DNA of 64,000 nt from assembly GCA_017529425.1 (NCBI GenBank), contig JAFXNQ010000049.1, positions 51,934-115,933 of the forward strand, read 5' to 3'. Both the position numbers and the translations under genes were made by a program. The notes under the pieces were generated by a model. It was not told the origin of the DNA and did no database searches. It was given only the letters and a program-made list of their open reading frames with translations. Shown piece by piece: positions 27,944 through 41,187 of this stretch. Origin of the DNA: Bacteroidales bacterium (GTDB lineage Bacteria > Bacteroidota > Bacteroidia > Bacteroidales > UBA932). Each line of letters opens with the position of its first letter. Position 1 is the stretch's first letter.

Positions 27944-29915
27944 CCTTGGGGTAGGCAATGCGGCCGTGATATATCTGCTGCAGATTTTCTGTAAAAACCT
28001 GTTTCAGCCTGTCAATCTCGCCAAGGGTGATATCTCCTTTGGCCAGTTGGCCGTCTGTTATCTTGCCGTCCATAATCCGGTTCACCAGCGCCTCGATGCT
28101 CTGCTGGGAATAGTCTCTGAGTGAACGGGACGCTGCCTCTACGCTGTCGGCAAACATAAGCACGACCTCCTCCTTGCTCTCGGGCAGCTTGCCCTTGTAT
28201 GTGAAGGGCTCTGTGTTGGCACTGTCACCTCCTTCATTGCAGTACTGCGTATAAAAATACATTGCCTTGGTGGTGCCGTGATGACTGGCAATCATATCCA
28301 TAACCTGCTCCGGCAGTTTATGGCGCCTTGCCAAAGCCACCCCGTCGGTCACGTGGCGGATTATGTCCCGCGCACTCTGCTCCGGCGTCAGGTTTTTGTG
28401 ATAATTATCACCGGAAATCTGATTCTCTGTAAAGCATAGCGGGTTCTCTATCTTGCCGATATCGTGGTAAAGGGCCCCTACCCTGACCAGACGGGTATTG
28501 CCGCCGATCGCGCGGCAGCCGGCTTCTGCCAGGTTTGCCACATTGAGCGAGTGCTGGAACGACCCTGGGGCGGTGCGGGAGAGTTCCTGCAGCAGAGCAT
28601 TGTTTGTATCGGACAACTCCCAGAGACGCATCTGTGACACCAGCGAGAACATCCTTTCAAACACAAATACAAATGGATAACCGATTATCGAAAGCAGTGA
28701 GTTGAGTGCCAGATAAAGCACCTCTCTCTGCGAGACAGGGGTGCCGGAAATTATCCTGAAGGTAATATAAACGAAAGCAAGCGCCAGGAGAATGAAGAGC
28801 GAATTGGCAAACTGACGGAACCCGCGGCTGAAATATCTGTAACTTATAAGAAGCACCGCCCCGGACAGGGCATTCATCAGATATAGCTCAACCCCGTTGT
28901 CACGAAGCGTCAGCAGCGGAAGCAGGGCGGCCAGGTATAGCGCAAGGCATATCCTGTTTCGGAAAAACTCCCGCATATAGAGTATGTAGAGAGAGAACGG
29001 TATCAGATAAAGTATAGATTCGTTAGAGGCGGGAAATGCCGCCACAGCCACATAAACCAGGGTGTATAGCAGCATAAGGAAAGACAACTGCCGGAAATTA
29101 CCGTACAGGGTTTTGTCTGTGACCAGTATCATCAGGGCATAGACAGCCAGCAGTATCAAAACCACGAAGAAATGACTCAGGAGCACCACCAGACTGGACT
29201 GGGTACTCCCTCCGTATGCCGATATGAATTCAGCCTTGTAGGAATCCAGTATGCGGGCCGTCTCGCTGGTGACTATCTCCTTGCGGGATACAATCTTCTG
29301 CCCGGCATACACCATTCCGGATGTCGGGGAGATATACTCCAGCGCCTGACGCGCCATTGTAGCGGTCATCTGCGCATCGAAATACATATTCGGGACAAAC
29401 GCCTCCGCCAGTTTGCCGGTGGCCAGGAGGGAATCGACATTCACCCCCTGTGCAACAGCACCAATCTCATCACGGAATTTATCGCACGCCCCTGCGGAAG
29501 TATAAACCGTACTGGCCGGAATCTGTTCTATCCTTTTGCCCCGGCGCACGCTTATCATATCTTCATCTCCGTTCAGGGAAGATACTACACCACTGGCATA
29601 AATCTGCGCCAGGATCTGGTAAACCGCCTTCTGGAGCGAATCCTGCTCGACTGCAGAAAAGGCCTCCGCTACCTGCTTTACGACATTCTCGTCGTAGCGG
29701 TAGCAATCTATATGCTGCCGGGATTTTTCCTCCCGCTCCTGCTGCAACTGCTCTTCTGATTTGAGTACTGGAAAGTCAAAGGTTGCGGTAAGAGTTTCGT
29801 AGTTCCAAGGGCTGCCTACCTGATAGCGATAGCGGAAATTGTTGCGGTCGGTGTAAAACAACATCATCACAGCCGCCACGGCCAGGAACAAAAGTGGTAT
29901 GCGAACTCTCTTCAT
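27912..29915 (-). CDS. 7TM-HD family phosphohydrolase (PgpH/YqfF-type)
   Basis: A 667-residue membrane protein from the ATG at 29915 (MKRVRIPLLF). It has an N-terminal helix, an extracytoplasmic 7TMR-HDED region (about residues 40-245), a block of seven transmembrane helices (about 245-440) and a C-terminal HD domain. The HD motifs are visible: HSLNVANLAEAGCRAI near 465, then LYHDIGKIENP near 495, then DMIASHHGTTKAMYF near 555. Homologues such as Listeria PgpH degrade cyclic di-AMP, which is the likely reaction here. An upstream in-frame ATG would reach the tRNA-Cys promoter and is unlikely. Confidence 0.88.
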   Translation of the reverse strand: MKRVRIPLLFLAVAAVMMLFYTDRNNFRYRYQVGSPWNYETLTATFDFPVLKSEEQLQQEREEKSRQHIDCYRYDENVVKQVAEAFSAVEQDSLQKAVYQILAQIYASGVVSSLNGDEDMISVRRGKRIEQIPASTVYTSAGACDKFRDEIGAVAQGVNVDSLLATGKLAEAFVPNMYFDAQMTATMARQALEYISPTSGMVYAGQKIVSRKEIVTSETARILDSYKAEFISAYGGSTQSSLVVLLSHFFVVLILLAVYALMILVTDKTLYGNFRQLSFLMLLYTLVYVAVAAFPASNESILYLIPFSLYILYMREFFRNRICLALYLAALLPLLTLRDNGVELYLMNALSGAVLLISYRYFSRGFRQFANSLFILLALAFVYITFRIISGTPVSQREVLYLALNSLLSIIGYPFVFVFERMFSLVSQMRLWELSDTNNALLQELSRTAPGSFQHSLNVANLAEAGCRAIGGNTRLVRVGALYHDIGKIENPLCFTENQISGDNYHKNLTPEQSARDIIRHVTDGVALARRHKLPEQVMDMIASHHGTTKAMYFYTQYCNEGGDSANTEPFTYKGKLPESKEEVVLMFADSVEAASRSLRDYSQQSIEALVNRIMDGKITDGQLAKGDITLGEIDRLKQVFTENLQQIYHGRIAYPKAKKPVKQSAS

Positions 29916-29960
29916 AAAGCGTAAAGGTAAACAATTCTTGGTAATTTCTGAAAAATACCA

Positions 29961-29973
29961 TATCTTCGCAGTC
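29961..29973 (+). promoter_or_regulatory. tRNA-Cys promoter -7 box
   Basis: TATCTTCG at 29961-29968, one mismatch to TAnnTTTG, about 16 bp before the tRNA 5' end. The same variant box occurs before gyrB. Confidence 0.45.
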
Positions 29974-29983
29974 CGCATCAAAA

Positions 29984-30057
29984 GGTACCATGGCCGAGTG
30001 GTTAGGCACAGGTCTGCAAAACCTGGGACAGCAGTTCGATTCTGCTTGGTACCTCCA
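29984..30057 (+). tRNA. tRNA-Cys (GCA)
   Basis: Complete cloverleaf. The acceptor stem GGTACCA pairs with TGGTACC, anticodon stem CAGGT/ACCTG encloses loop CTGCAAA with anticodon GCA at 30016-30018, and the T-loop is TTCGATT. The discriminator is T, the identity base for Cys, and CCA is encoded. Confidence 0.97.
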
Positions 30058-30065
30058 ACAATTTG

Positions 30066-30100
30066 GAGCTGACAAATTCGCTATTGGTCAGCTCTTTTTC
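30066..30100 (+). terminator. Rho-independent terminator after tRNA-Cys
   Basis: GAGCTGAC and GTCAGCTC form a perfect 8-bp stem around a 13-base loop and are followed by five T residues. It ends just before the YitT start codon, so the tRNA transcript is separated from that gene. Confidence 0.8.
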
Positions 30101-30105
30101 TTATT

Positions 30106-31005
30106 ATGAAGAGTGCGCTTAAAAGAAACATAAAAGAGTATCTGCTGCTGGTCATCGGCAACTTTATCTTTGCGCTTGGTGCAGTGATGCTGGTTGAGCC
30201 TTATGGCTTTGCCCCCGGAGGGACCTACGGCCTCGGCATCGTATTCCACCACCTGTGGGGGGTGGAGACTGAGTTCGCAGCCCTGTGTATGGATGTGCCC
30301 CTGCTTATAATCGGGTTCTTTATCCTCGGCAACCGGTTCGGCATCAAGACCATCGTGAGCACAATACTGCTGCCGCTGTTTATGCAACTGCTGCACCGTG
30401 TTTACGGCTACGCCTCGCTCATAGAGCCAGATATAGTAGAAATGACCGGCTACCAGCACCAGATTATCGCCTCGATCTTTGGCGGCGTAGTATATGGGGT
30501 TGGCCTTGGGATGGTGTACCGCTCGCACGCAACTACCGGCGGCAGCGACATAATTGCGATGATCTTGCGCAAATATACCCACCTGTCTATGGGCACCTCT
30601 ACCATAATCGTTGACGGACTGATCACCCTCAGCTCCGTGGTAGCCTTCGGCGACTGGAAATTACCGATGTACTCCTGGATAATCATCTTTGTGGAGAGCC
30701 GTATGATAGACTTCATACTGGAAGGTCCCAAGCGGGCCAAGACGCTGATGATTATTACCAGCAAGAGCGAGGAAATCCGCAACTTCATAATCAACGATAT
30801 GGAGCGCGGCGCAACTCTCATCCCCGGCAAGGGCCTCTACTCAGGTGAAGGACGCGACATAATCTATGTCGTGCTCGGGCGCAGGGAGATGATCCGCCTG
30901 CGCGAAATCATCGCAAAGACAGACCCTTACGCCTTTATCAACGTAATTGATTCTGCAGAAATCCTGGGCGAGGGGTTCCAGACACTCGGAACCGACAGCA
31001 TCTAG
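30106..31005 (+). CDS. YitT family membrane protein (DUF161 plus DUF2179)
   Basis: A 299-residue protein with five or six predicted transmembrane segments in the first 190 residues (YitT membrane family, PF02588) and a cytoplasmic DUF2179 domain at about 215-290. Family features include GNFIFALGAVMLVEPYGFAPGG near residue 18 and YRSHATTGGSDIIAMIL near 141. The C-terminal domain has VLGRREMIRLREII and DPYAFINVIDSAEILG. YitT proteins are widespread and their transport function is not settled. The start lies six bases after the T-run of the tRNA-Cys terminator, so the promoter is probably upstream of or within the tRNA region. Confidence 0.88.
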   Translation: MKSALKRNIKEYLLLVIGNFIFALGAVMLVEPYGFAPGGTYGLGIVFHHLWGVETEFAALCMDVPLLIIGFFILGNRFGIKTIVSTILLPLFMQLLHRVYGYASLIEPDIVEMTGYQHQIIASIFGGVVYGVGLGMVYRSHATTGGSDIIAMILRKYTHLSMGTSTIIVDGLITLSSVVAFGDWKLPMYSWIIIFVESRMIDFILEGPKRAKTLMIITSKSEEIRNFIINDMERGATLIPGKGLYSGEGRDIIYVVLGRREMIRLREIIAKTDPYAFINVIDSAEILGEGFQTLGTDSI

Positions 31006-31019
31006 CTTCCGAGAGCTGC

Positions 31020-34689
<3,670 letters not shown>

Positions 34690-34693
<4 letters not shown>

Positions 34694-37600
34694 TTTGCGG
34701 AATTCTTTGATTGAACCTTCATAAGTCTCATCTTTACCTGCTCCAGGACATCGTCCTGTTTGCCGGTGGACTTATAATTGTCGGCAATGCTCTGCCAGGT
34801 AGCCTTGGCCTGCTCCCATTCAGAGCGGTCGGCGAATGAATCGCCCAACGCTATGAAGCTCTTGGCCAGCCAGTAAACCTGGTTGGAATTCTTGTCGGAA
34901 AATTCATATACCATATTCTCCAGTGCGGTATAGTCGCCCGAATTATATGTATCCTCTATCAGGATGTATGCGCTCTCTGCACCAATCGCGTCACTGACGT
35001 CATCGGACAGGCGGGTCAGGATAGGCTTGGCCGCCTCGCGGTTACCCAGGACAATGTAAGATTTTGCAGAGATGAAATCTGCCTGCCGCAAAGCCGACGC
35101 ATCTGAAGTAGCCTTGCGGAGCTGTTCAGCCTCGTCAATCGCCTTCATATAATGGCGGCTGCCATATTCCGACAGCATAATACCCAGGCGGGACTTGGTC
35201 CTGGCATCATCATCGGACGCTATGCGAAGCAGCGCCTGATATGCCGCTGATGCCTTATCGTACTGCCCCAGGCTGTAAGTGAGGTCGGCATATTGAAGAT
35301 TTGCAGCCTCGGAATATTCACCCAGGTCATGAGACATCGCTTTCTCATAAGAATCTGCCGCAAACTCCTTACGCCCCAGTTTCCGATAGGCCTCTGCCAT
35401 ATAGTAGTAGGCCATTCCGGTATGGCTGCCTTTTGGATAGGTATCGATGTATGAGCGCAACGCGCGCAACGCCTCAGAGTGATTCCCGGAGAGGTAAATC
35501 TGTTCTGCCGCATTATATATCATATCCTCCTTCTCCCCCTCTGTCTTGATGTTGGACATCCCGACCTTATCCAGATATGCCAGATACTCAGAAGGACGGT
35601 TCTGCAACTGATATACGCTCTCCATTCCTGCCAGTGCACTCCGGGCATCGGAGGTTCCCGGCAGCTGGCGGACTACTTTGTCGTAATAAGAAATAGCCTG
35701 CTGGTAATTGCCGGAATTGACATTTATCATAGCCATCTCCAAAAGGGAGCGTCCATAGTAGAGGCTGTCGCGGGAAGATATAATCTCATTGAATACACCC
35801 TTCGCCTTCTCGTTTTTGCCAGACTGGACATAGGAGCGGCCAAGTTCGTACAGGGTATTCATATAGAGCGGCGAGTTGCTGTTCTGCTTAACTGCCGATT
35901 CCAGGATGCTCTGCTTCTTGGATTCACTGCCGGCAAGACCATAAGCCAGGGCGGCCTGATACCAGGGATAGAGGTCACCGTCGCGGAACTGGGTCGCCAC
36001 ACGCTCATACTCCTTGGCTGCAGCGGAATAGTTGTTACGCATGAAATAGGAGTCGGCCAGCCGGACTCCGGCATCTTTGAACATCTCCCGGTCGCTGCCG
36101 TCTGCCACATCGAGATATTGCTCAAAGTATTTGGCGGCCGATTCAAAGTCACCAAGCTTGAAATGGGTATAACCAGTGTTGTAGCAGAGGGTCTCGCCAA
36201 GGTCGGTGTTCATAAACTCCGGGGTCATAAGCAGGGAGTTCTGCTTTGATAGGGCCCCGCGATAGTTGCCCAGATGGTAGTAGCAATCGGCCAGATAGAA
36301 CCGGGAAACATCGGTGGTCATCTGGTTGGCATCCAACTCCTCCGCCTCTTCAAGCAGAGGTACGGCGGAACGATAGCTGCCGTTGTTTATAAGCTCCACG
36401 GAGCGGAGCAGCAGGGCCTTTTGCAGGTTAGCCCTGTCCTGCGTCCCGGGAGAGGCGATCTTATGGAGTGCCTCGATGGCGGAGACGTAATCTTTCCCCT
36501 CCAGCGACGAGGTAGCCACATAAGAGTTGATGACATCATCTTTTCCGCTGTTGGGATAGCGGTCCACATAACGGCCAAATACAGATATGTCTCTGTTAAC
36601 GTCATAACTGAGCTTGGCCAGGTTGAACATGGCATCTTCCGTAACAAGATCATCAAAGTCCATAGCGGAGGCGGCTTTGAAGGCCTCCAGGGCCGCCATC
36701 TTGTTGCGGCGCTTCAAAAAACAGTTACCCAGATAGTAATATGAACTCTGGCCAATTACATCTTCATTCCCCACAACCTGTGAGAGATGCTCGATTGCCG
36801 TATCTGTATCACCAAGGGAATATGCAAGAACGCCGTAAAAATATCGGTCTTTGCGGGTTATATTTACTCCGGAATTGAGGTATTGCCTCAGGTGTCTCAT
36901 TGCCTCCTGGTTGTCTCCCTTGCCAAAATATGACTCGGCCACCATACGGCTCAAATCGGCTTTCTGCTGCTTGTTGACCTTGGGATAGAGCTTGGGGCCG
37001 TTCTCTATGGTGTAATCGTAGTCCTTCATCATGAACTTGCATTCCACCATATAGTATTCTGCCAACAATTCAAAGCGGGAATCTTTGCGGGCCGCCTCAA
37101 AGTATGAGTAAGCGTCGTCGAAACGTTTCTCAAGATAGTTCACATAACCAGAATAATAGATCGCCGGATAAGTATATTGCGACTGCGGCCTCCCGATTAC
37201 TTTTTGGAACCCCTCCAGGGCGACATCGTATTTGCCGGCATATATGCTGCAGTAAGATTTCTTGAAATAGAACGGGGTATGGGCGCTGCGATACAGGTTG
37301 CGGGGCTGGATCCCCTCGTACATCACAAGCGCTTCTGTATAATCCTGACTGTCAAACTTGGCGTCGGCAAGATTCATCTTGAGCACAGCCAGCTGCGGAT
37401 CGTTGGGGAAATCTACCTCCAGATTCTTCACGAGACCGTCCACATCCTTGCGCCCAAGCGCAATGGCGCACATTATCTTGTTGGCCATCACCTCAGAATA
37501 GAGCAGAGAATGCTTGTCGGGCAAATCATCTGCCAGGGCCTCCAGCTCCCGCTCTGCAGAGACATACATCCCGCTGTTGTAAAGCTCTTTCGCCTGCTCC

Positions 37601-37704
37601 AGCCTGGTAGCGAAAGAGTCACCTCCCTGCACCTGTGCCCGGAGGCTGATGGCAACCGGCAGCATCAACAGCACGGTTGCAGCGCATATTATCTTGTTTC
37701 GCAT
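34690..37704 (-). CDS. Large tetratricopeptide-repeat protein
   Basis: A 1004-residue exported protein from the ATG at 37704 (MRNKIICAATVLLMLP, signal peptide ending LRAQ). Almost all of the rest is TPR-like helical repeats, for example AKELYNSGMYVSAEREL, YYLGNCFLKRRNKMAALEAFK, GYTHFKLGDFESAAKYFEQYL, YYMAEAYRKLGRKEFAADSYEKA. I estimate 20 or more repeats. It probably serves as a periplasmic scaffold. It precedes the barrel protein by an ATGA overlap, a pairing that suggests an envelope complex. An earlier in-frame ATG at 37722 lies only four bases after the predicted transcription start and is less likely. Confidence 0.85.
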
Positions 37705-37725
37705 TTTGTTACAGCTAGCCATTGT

Positions 37726-37738
37726 AAGGTCAAAATTA
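37726..37738 (-). promoter_or_regulatory. Promoter of the TPR-barrel operon
   Basis: On the minus strand TAATTTTG at 37738-37731, a perfect -7 box, 27 bases before the chosen ATG. Confidence 0.6.
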
Positions 37739-37750
37739 AGCTATTTTTTC

Positions 37751-37763
37751 TAAATTTGCTTTA
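37751..37763 (+). promoter_or_regulatory. ftsE promoter -7 box abutting the start codon
   Basis: TAAATTTG at 37751-37758 is a perfect -7 box and the ATG at 37763 follows five bases after its G, so the mRNA is predicted to start at the start codon. Confidence 0.5.
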
Positions 37764-38473
37764 TGGATGCAAACAGACCACTGATAGAATTCTCTCACGT
37801 CGACATCAACAACGGCGACAGTCTTGTTATAGAGGACTTGAACTTTACCCTCAACAAGGGCGATTTTGTTTATCTCACCGGCAAGGTGGGGAGCGGCAAA
37901 ACCTCCATCCTGCGCTCCTTTACAGCCGAGAATGCCGTGCATAACGGCACCGCCCGGGTGGGGGAATTCAACCTGGTCGGCATTAAGCGCAAGCAAATTC
38001 CGTACCTAAGGCGCACCATAGGGGTGGTGTTCCAGAACTTTCAACTGCTCATGGACCGCACCGTGCACGAGAATCTGGAGTTTGTGCTTCGCAGTACCGA
38101 CTGGAAAGACAAGCGCGCTATAGAAGACCGGATCTGTGAGGTATTGCAGATGGTTGGCCTCACCAGCAAGGCGCATAAAATGCCCCACCAGCTTTCTGGC
38201 GGCGAACAGCAGCGTGTGGCGATTGCCCGTAGCCTGCTTAACACCCCGGCGGTGATCCTGGCAGACGAGCCCACAGGCAACCTGGACAACGAGACCGCTG
38301 CCGGCATCATGAACCTGCTCTGCAAGATCAACCGCGAAGAGGGGACGGCTATTGTAACCGTCACCCACAACACCGCCCTGCTGAGCAAATATCCCGGGCG
38401 TACCTTTGTCTGCAAGGACAACTCTTGTACCGAGCTCCTGAACGAGCAGGAGATAATTGACCTCGACTTCTGA
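37763..38473 (+). CDS. ftsE: FtsE-like ABC transporter ATP-binding protein
   Basis: A 236-residue ABC ATPase. Walker A GKVGSGKTS is at residues 40-48, the Q-loop in VVFQNFQLL near 93, signature LSGGEQQRVAIARS near 143, Walker B VILADEPTGNLD near 168, and the H-loop VTHNTALL near 202. The group with LLMDRTVHENLEFVL is typical of FtsE, which with FtsX controls septal peptidoglycan hydrolases. No ftsX lies next to it; the next gene is nth, so the pairing is not confirmed here and a LolD-like role remains possible. Confidence 0.82.
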   Translation: MDANRPLIEFSHVDINNGDSLVIEDLNFTLNKGDFVYLTGKVGSGKTSILRSFTAENAVHNGTARVGEFNLVGIKRKQIPYLRRTIGVVFQNFQLLMDRTVHENLEFVLRSTDWKDKRAIEDRICEVLQMVGLTSKAHKMPHQLSGGEQQRVAIARSLLNTPAVILADEPTGNLDNETAAGIMNLLCKINREEGTAIVTVTHNTALLSKYPGRTFVCKDNSCTELLNEQEIIDLDF

Positions 38474-38482
38474 CGCGTTCCG

Positions 38483-39127
38483 ATGAATAAACGATATGCC
38501 GACATAATCGGGTGGTTTGAAACCACTATGCCCGTTGCCAAACCGGAGTTGCACTTTGCCACTCCCTGGCAGTTGCTGGTGGCGGTTATGCTCTCCGCAC
38601 AGTGTACCGACAAACGGGTCAATATGGTAACCCCGGCGCTGTTTGAGGCATTCCCCACCCCTGCCGACATGGCCGCTGCCAGCTTTGACGACGTTTTCCC
38701 ATTTGTAAAATCTGTATCGTACCCAAACAGCAAGACGCAACACCTGATAGATGCCGCCCGGATGATTGTGAGCGACTTCAATGGTGAGGTGCCCGACGAC
38801 GGCGAACAGCTCCAGAAGCTGCCCGGAGTGGGGCGCAAGACCGCCAACGTTGTAACCAGCGTACTCTGGGACAAGCCGGTGATTGCAGTAGACACCCACG
38901 TATTCCGCGTATCGCACAGGCTGGGCCTCTCCCAGGGATCCACCCCGCTGGCTGTGGAGAAAGACCTGACCGCCAACATCCCACCGGAGAAGCGCCCCCT
39001 GGCTCACCACTGGCTGATTTTGCACGGGCGTTACGTATGCAAGGCAATAAAGCCGCTCTGCGACCAGTGCGGTCTGGCCCCTTTCTGCAAAGAACACCAA
39101 AAGAAGGCGAAGGATGGCGGACGATAA
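38483..39127 (+). CDS. nth: Endonuclease III
   Basis: A 214-residue DNA glycosylase/AP lyase for oxidised pyrimidines. The helix-hairpin-helix LPGVGRKTANVV holds the catalytic Lys near residue 119, the catalytic Asp is in VDTHVFRVSHRLGL near 137, and a [4Fe-4S] ligand set follows in CKAIKPLCDQCGLAPFC (C-x6-C-x2-C-x5-C) near 185-201. The length is normal. It is nine bases after ftsE and its end overlaps the recombinase gene by 14 bp, so all three form one operon. Confidence 0.95.
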   Translation: MNKRYADIIGWFETTMPVAKPELHFATPWQLLVAVMLSAQCTDKRVNMVTPALFEAFPTPADMAAASFDDVFPFVKSVSYPNSKTQHLIDAARMIVSDFNGEVPDDGEQLQKLPGVGRKTANVVTSVLWDKPVIAVDTHVFRVSHRLGLSQGSTPLAVEKDLTANIPPEKRPLAHHWLILHGRYVCKAIKPLCDQCGLAPFCKEHQKKAKDGGR

Positions 39128-40016
39128 CTTTTCCGGGGTAATCGCCGACTACCGCAGCTATCTGCGCTTTGAGCGCAGCATGTCCCCAAACACCATCGAG
39201 AGCTATTCGCGGGATGTGGCTGCGCTGTGCGCATACCTTGGAGACAATGGCTGCCAGCGGATAGAAGAAGCCACCGGAGAAGAACTTTGCCGGTATATCG
39301 CCACCCTTGCAGAGAACAATATCTCCAAGCGGTCACAAGCCCGCGTGATCAGCTCCATCAAATCGTTCTTTGACTTTCTTGAGCGGGAAAACCGCATCGC
39401 CCGCACCCCCTGCGACGTCCTCGACTCCCCAAAAATGCAAAAATACCTGCCTGTCGTGCTCTCAGTTGAGGAGGTGGAGGCCATTATCAACTCGGTTGAC
39501 CTCTCTAAGCCGGAAGGGCATCGCAACAAGGCTATGCTGGAGATGCTCTACAGCTGCGGATTGCGCGTAAGCGAACTCATCACCCTAAAAATTTCCGATC
39601 TGTTCTTTGATGAAAAGTTCATCCGCGTCAAGGGTAAAGGGAGCAAGCAGCGGCTGATTCCCGTGGGAGATTACGCAGTAAATGCTGTCACACTATATCT
39701 TGAGCAGCGTCGCACCCTGCCTGTAGCTCGGGGCAAGGAGGATTTCCTGTTCCTCAACCGCCGGGGCAATCCACTCACACGGCAGATGGTCTTCAAAATA
39801 GTGAACGATGCCGCAGCTGCGGCGGGTATCGGCAAAACCATCTCCCCACATACCTTCCGCCACTCGTTTGCCACCCATCTGGTAGAGAACGGTGCTGACT
39901 TGCGTGTGGTCCAGCAGATGCTTGGCCACGAATCCATCCTCACCACAGAGATCTACACCCACATAGACACCGCAAAGTGGCAGGAATCCATCCTCAAATA
40001 CCACCCGGAGCGGTAA
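39114..40016 (+). CDS. xerD: Tyrosine recombinase XerC/XerD
   Basis: A 300-residue tyrosine recombinase. The N-terminal SAM-like domain (about 8-92) contains YLRFERSMSPNTIESYSRD. The catalytic part carries Arg in YSCGLRVSELI near 150, the Lys beta-hairpin in VKGKGSKQRLIP near 172, HTFRHSFATHL near 243, and the tyrosine in LTTEIYTH near 281. The size and single copy next to housekeeping genes fit the chromosome-dimer-resolving Xer recombinase rather than an integrase; whether it is XerC or XerD cannot be settled from sequence alone. It overlaps nth by 14 bp. Confidence 0.92.
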   Translation: MADDNFSGVIADYRSYLRFERSMSPNTIESYSRDVAALCAYLGDNGCQRIEEATGEELCRYIATLAENNISKRSQARVISSIKSFFDFLERENRIARTPCDVLDSPKMQKYLPVVLSVEEVEAIINSVDLSKPEGHRNKAMLEMLYSCGLRVSELITLKISDLFFDEKFIRVKGKGSKQRLIPVGDYAVNAVTLYLEQRRTLPVARGKEDFLFLNRRGNPLTRQMVFKIVNDAAAAAGIGKTISPHTFRHSFATHLVENGADLRVVQQMLGHESILTTEIYTHIDTAKWQESILKYHPER

Positions 40017-40020
40017 TAGG

Positions 40021-41187
40021 CTATTTCTTGGAATCTATAGCGTACTGGAACATATCCACCATCTTCTCTACGGAGCGGCGGATGTCGTACTGTTCCATGC
40101 TGGCTGCGTATTGCAGGCCTGTTTTCCAGCGCTCATCAGGAACGGAGAGCCAGTAGTCTATCCTGCCTGCAAGAGCCTCGGGGTTTTGTGAAGGGAAGAC
40201 GCACCTGCGGTCCAGTGCAAACTGGGAGGTGCCGGAGAATCGCCCCTCTGCGATGATGGGGACTGCCCCCTGCTGCATAGCCTCCATGATGGAGAGCCCC
40301 TCCACCTCTATGGTTGCGCAGTGTATGCACAGATCGGCCTCTGCGGCCAGACGCCTGAGACCGTCACGGTCCTCAAAGGTAAAGATCGGTTTGTTAGCCA
40401 CTATCCCATCTTCGTATAGCTTGAAAGCTCTCTTCTTGATGCTTTTTTCGGCATCTCCCTGACCTGCAAAATGCAACTGGATTCGGCGGGCAAAGCGGCT
40501 GTGGCGGATAGCCTCTATCAGGGTGTATTGGTCTTTTTCTTTGGAGAGGCGGCCGATATATACAACCTTCAAAGGTCTCTCGGGGTCATAGTAGCCTGCC
40601 GGAGGATCAACGGGACGGGTGCAGGCATCTGCAATGACTCCGTTGGAGATCAAATCCAGTCGGCATTTGACATGATATCGACGCATCCTGTCCAGAACGT
40701 TCTCGGTGGGGCACTGGACAGCGGCGCAGTGGTTATATGTGAGATTGCGCCAGGAGCGCAATATCTTGCGGTTGAGCCCCCGCCAATAGAATAAGGGACC
40801 CATATGGCAGGTAATATTCTCCGGATGGATATGATACGTGGCGGTAAGGGGTTTCCCAAGGGACTCTGCTATCTTTATCATCTTGTCCTGCAATACAAAT
40901 GGCTCCACAAGATGGATAACATCGGCCCACTGGGCGGCCCGGGTCATGACCACGGGGTCACTGGAGGCATAGTGGAATCCCAGATCCTCTATCATTGGCT
41001 GGAACAGCGGAAACTTAAACTCTTCCAGCGGGAATTCGGGCTGCGGCTCAGCTGCAGCAAGGTTGGGCCCGGAAAGGACGCGGACCTCATGTCCATCCTC
41101 TTTAAGGCAAGCGGCAACGCGGCGAGAAGAGGCCGCCATACCGTTGCCCTGTGCGTAATAGCTATTGATAACAAACAATATCTTCAT
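40021..41187 (-). CDS. Family 4 glycosyltransferase (GT-B fold)
   Basis: A 388-residue retaining-type glycosyltransferase. The N-terminal Rossmann domain starts MKILFVINSYYAQGNGMAASSRRVA, an acceptor-binding pattern. The C-terminal domain has LKVVYIGRLSKEKDQYTLIEAI near 205 and an EGLSIMEAMQQGAVPII block near 300 with the E-x7-E motif that binds the nucleotide sugar. Its ATG overlaps the esterase stop by one base (TGATG). Probably used in a surface glycan or glycolipid; donor and acceptor are unknown. Confidence 0.85.
   Translation of the reverse strand: MKILFVINSYYAQGNGMAASSRRVAACLKEDGHEVRVLSGPNLAAAEPQPEFPLEEFKFPLFQPMIEDLGFHYASSDPVVMTRAAQWADVIHLVEPFVLQDKMIKIAESLGKPLTATYHIHPENITCHMGPLFYWRGLNRKILRSWRNLTYNHCAAVQCPTENVLDRMRRYHVKCRLDLISNGVIADACTRPVDPPAGYYDPERPLKVVYIGRLSKEKDQYTLIEAIRHSRFARRIQLHFAGQGDAEKSIKKRAFKLYEDGIVANKPIFTFEDRDGLRRLAAEADLCIHCATIEVEGLSIMEAMQQGAVPIIAEGRFSGTSQFALDRRCVFPSQNPEALAGRIDYWLSVPDERWKTGLQYAASMEQYDIRRSVEKMVDMFQYAIDSKK

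Noticed and set aside
39114..40016. The XerC/D gene as a mobile-element integrase
   Set aside because: Its size, domain order and position in an operon with ftsE and nth fit the housekeeping recombinase; no att-like repeats lie nearby.
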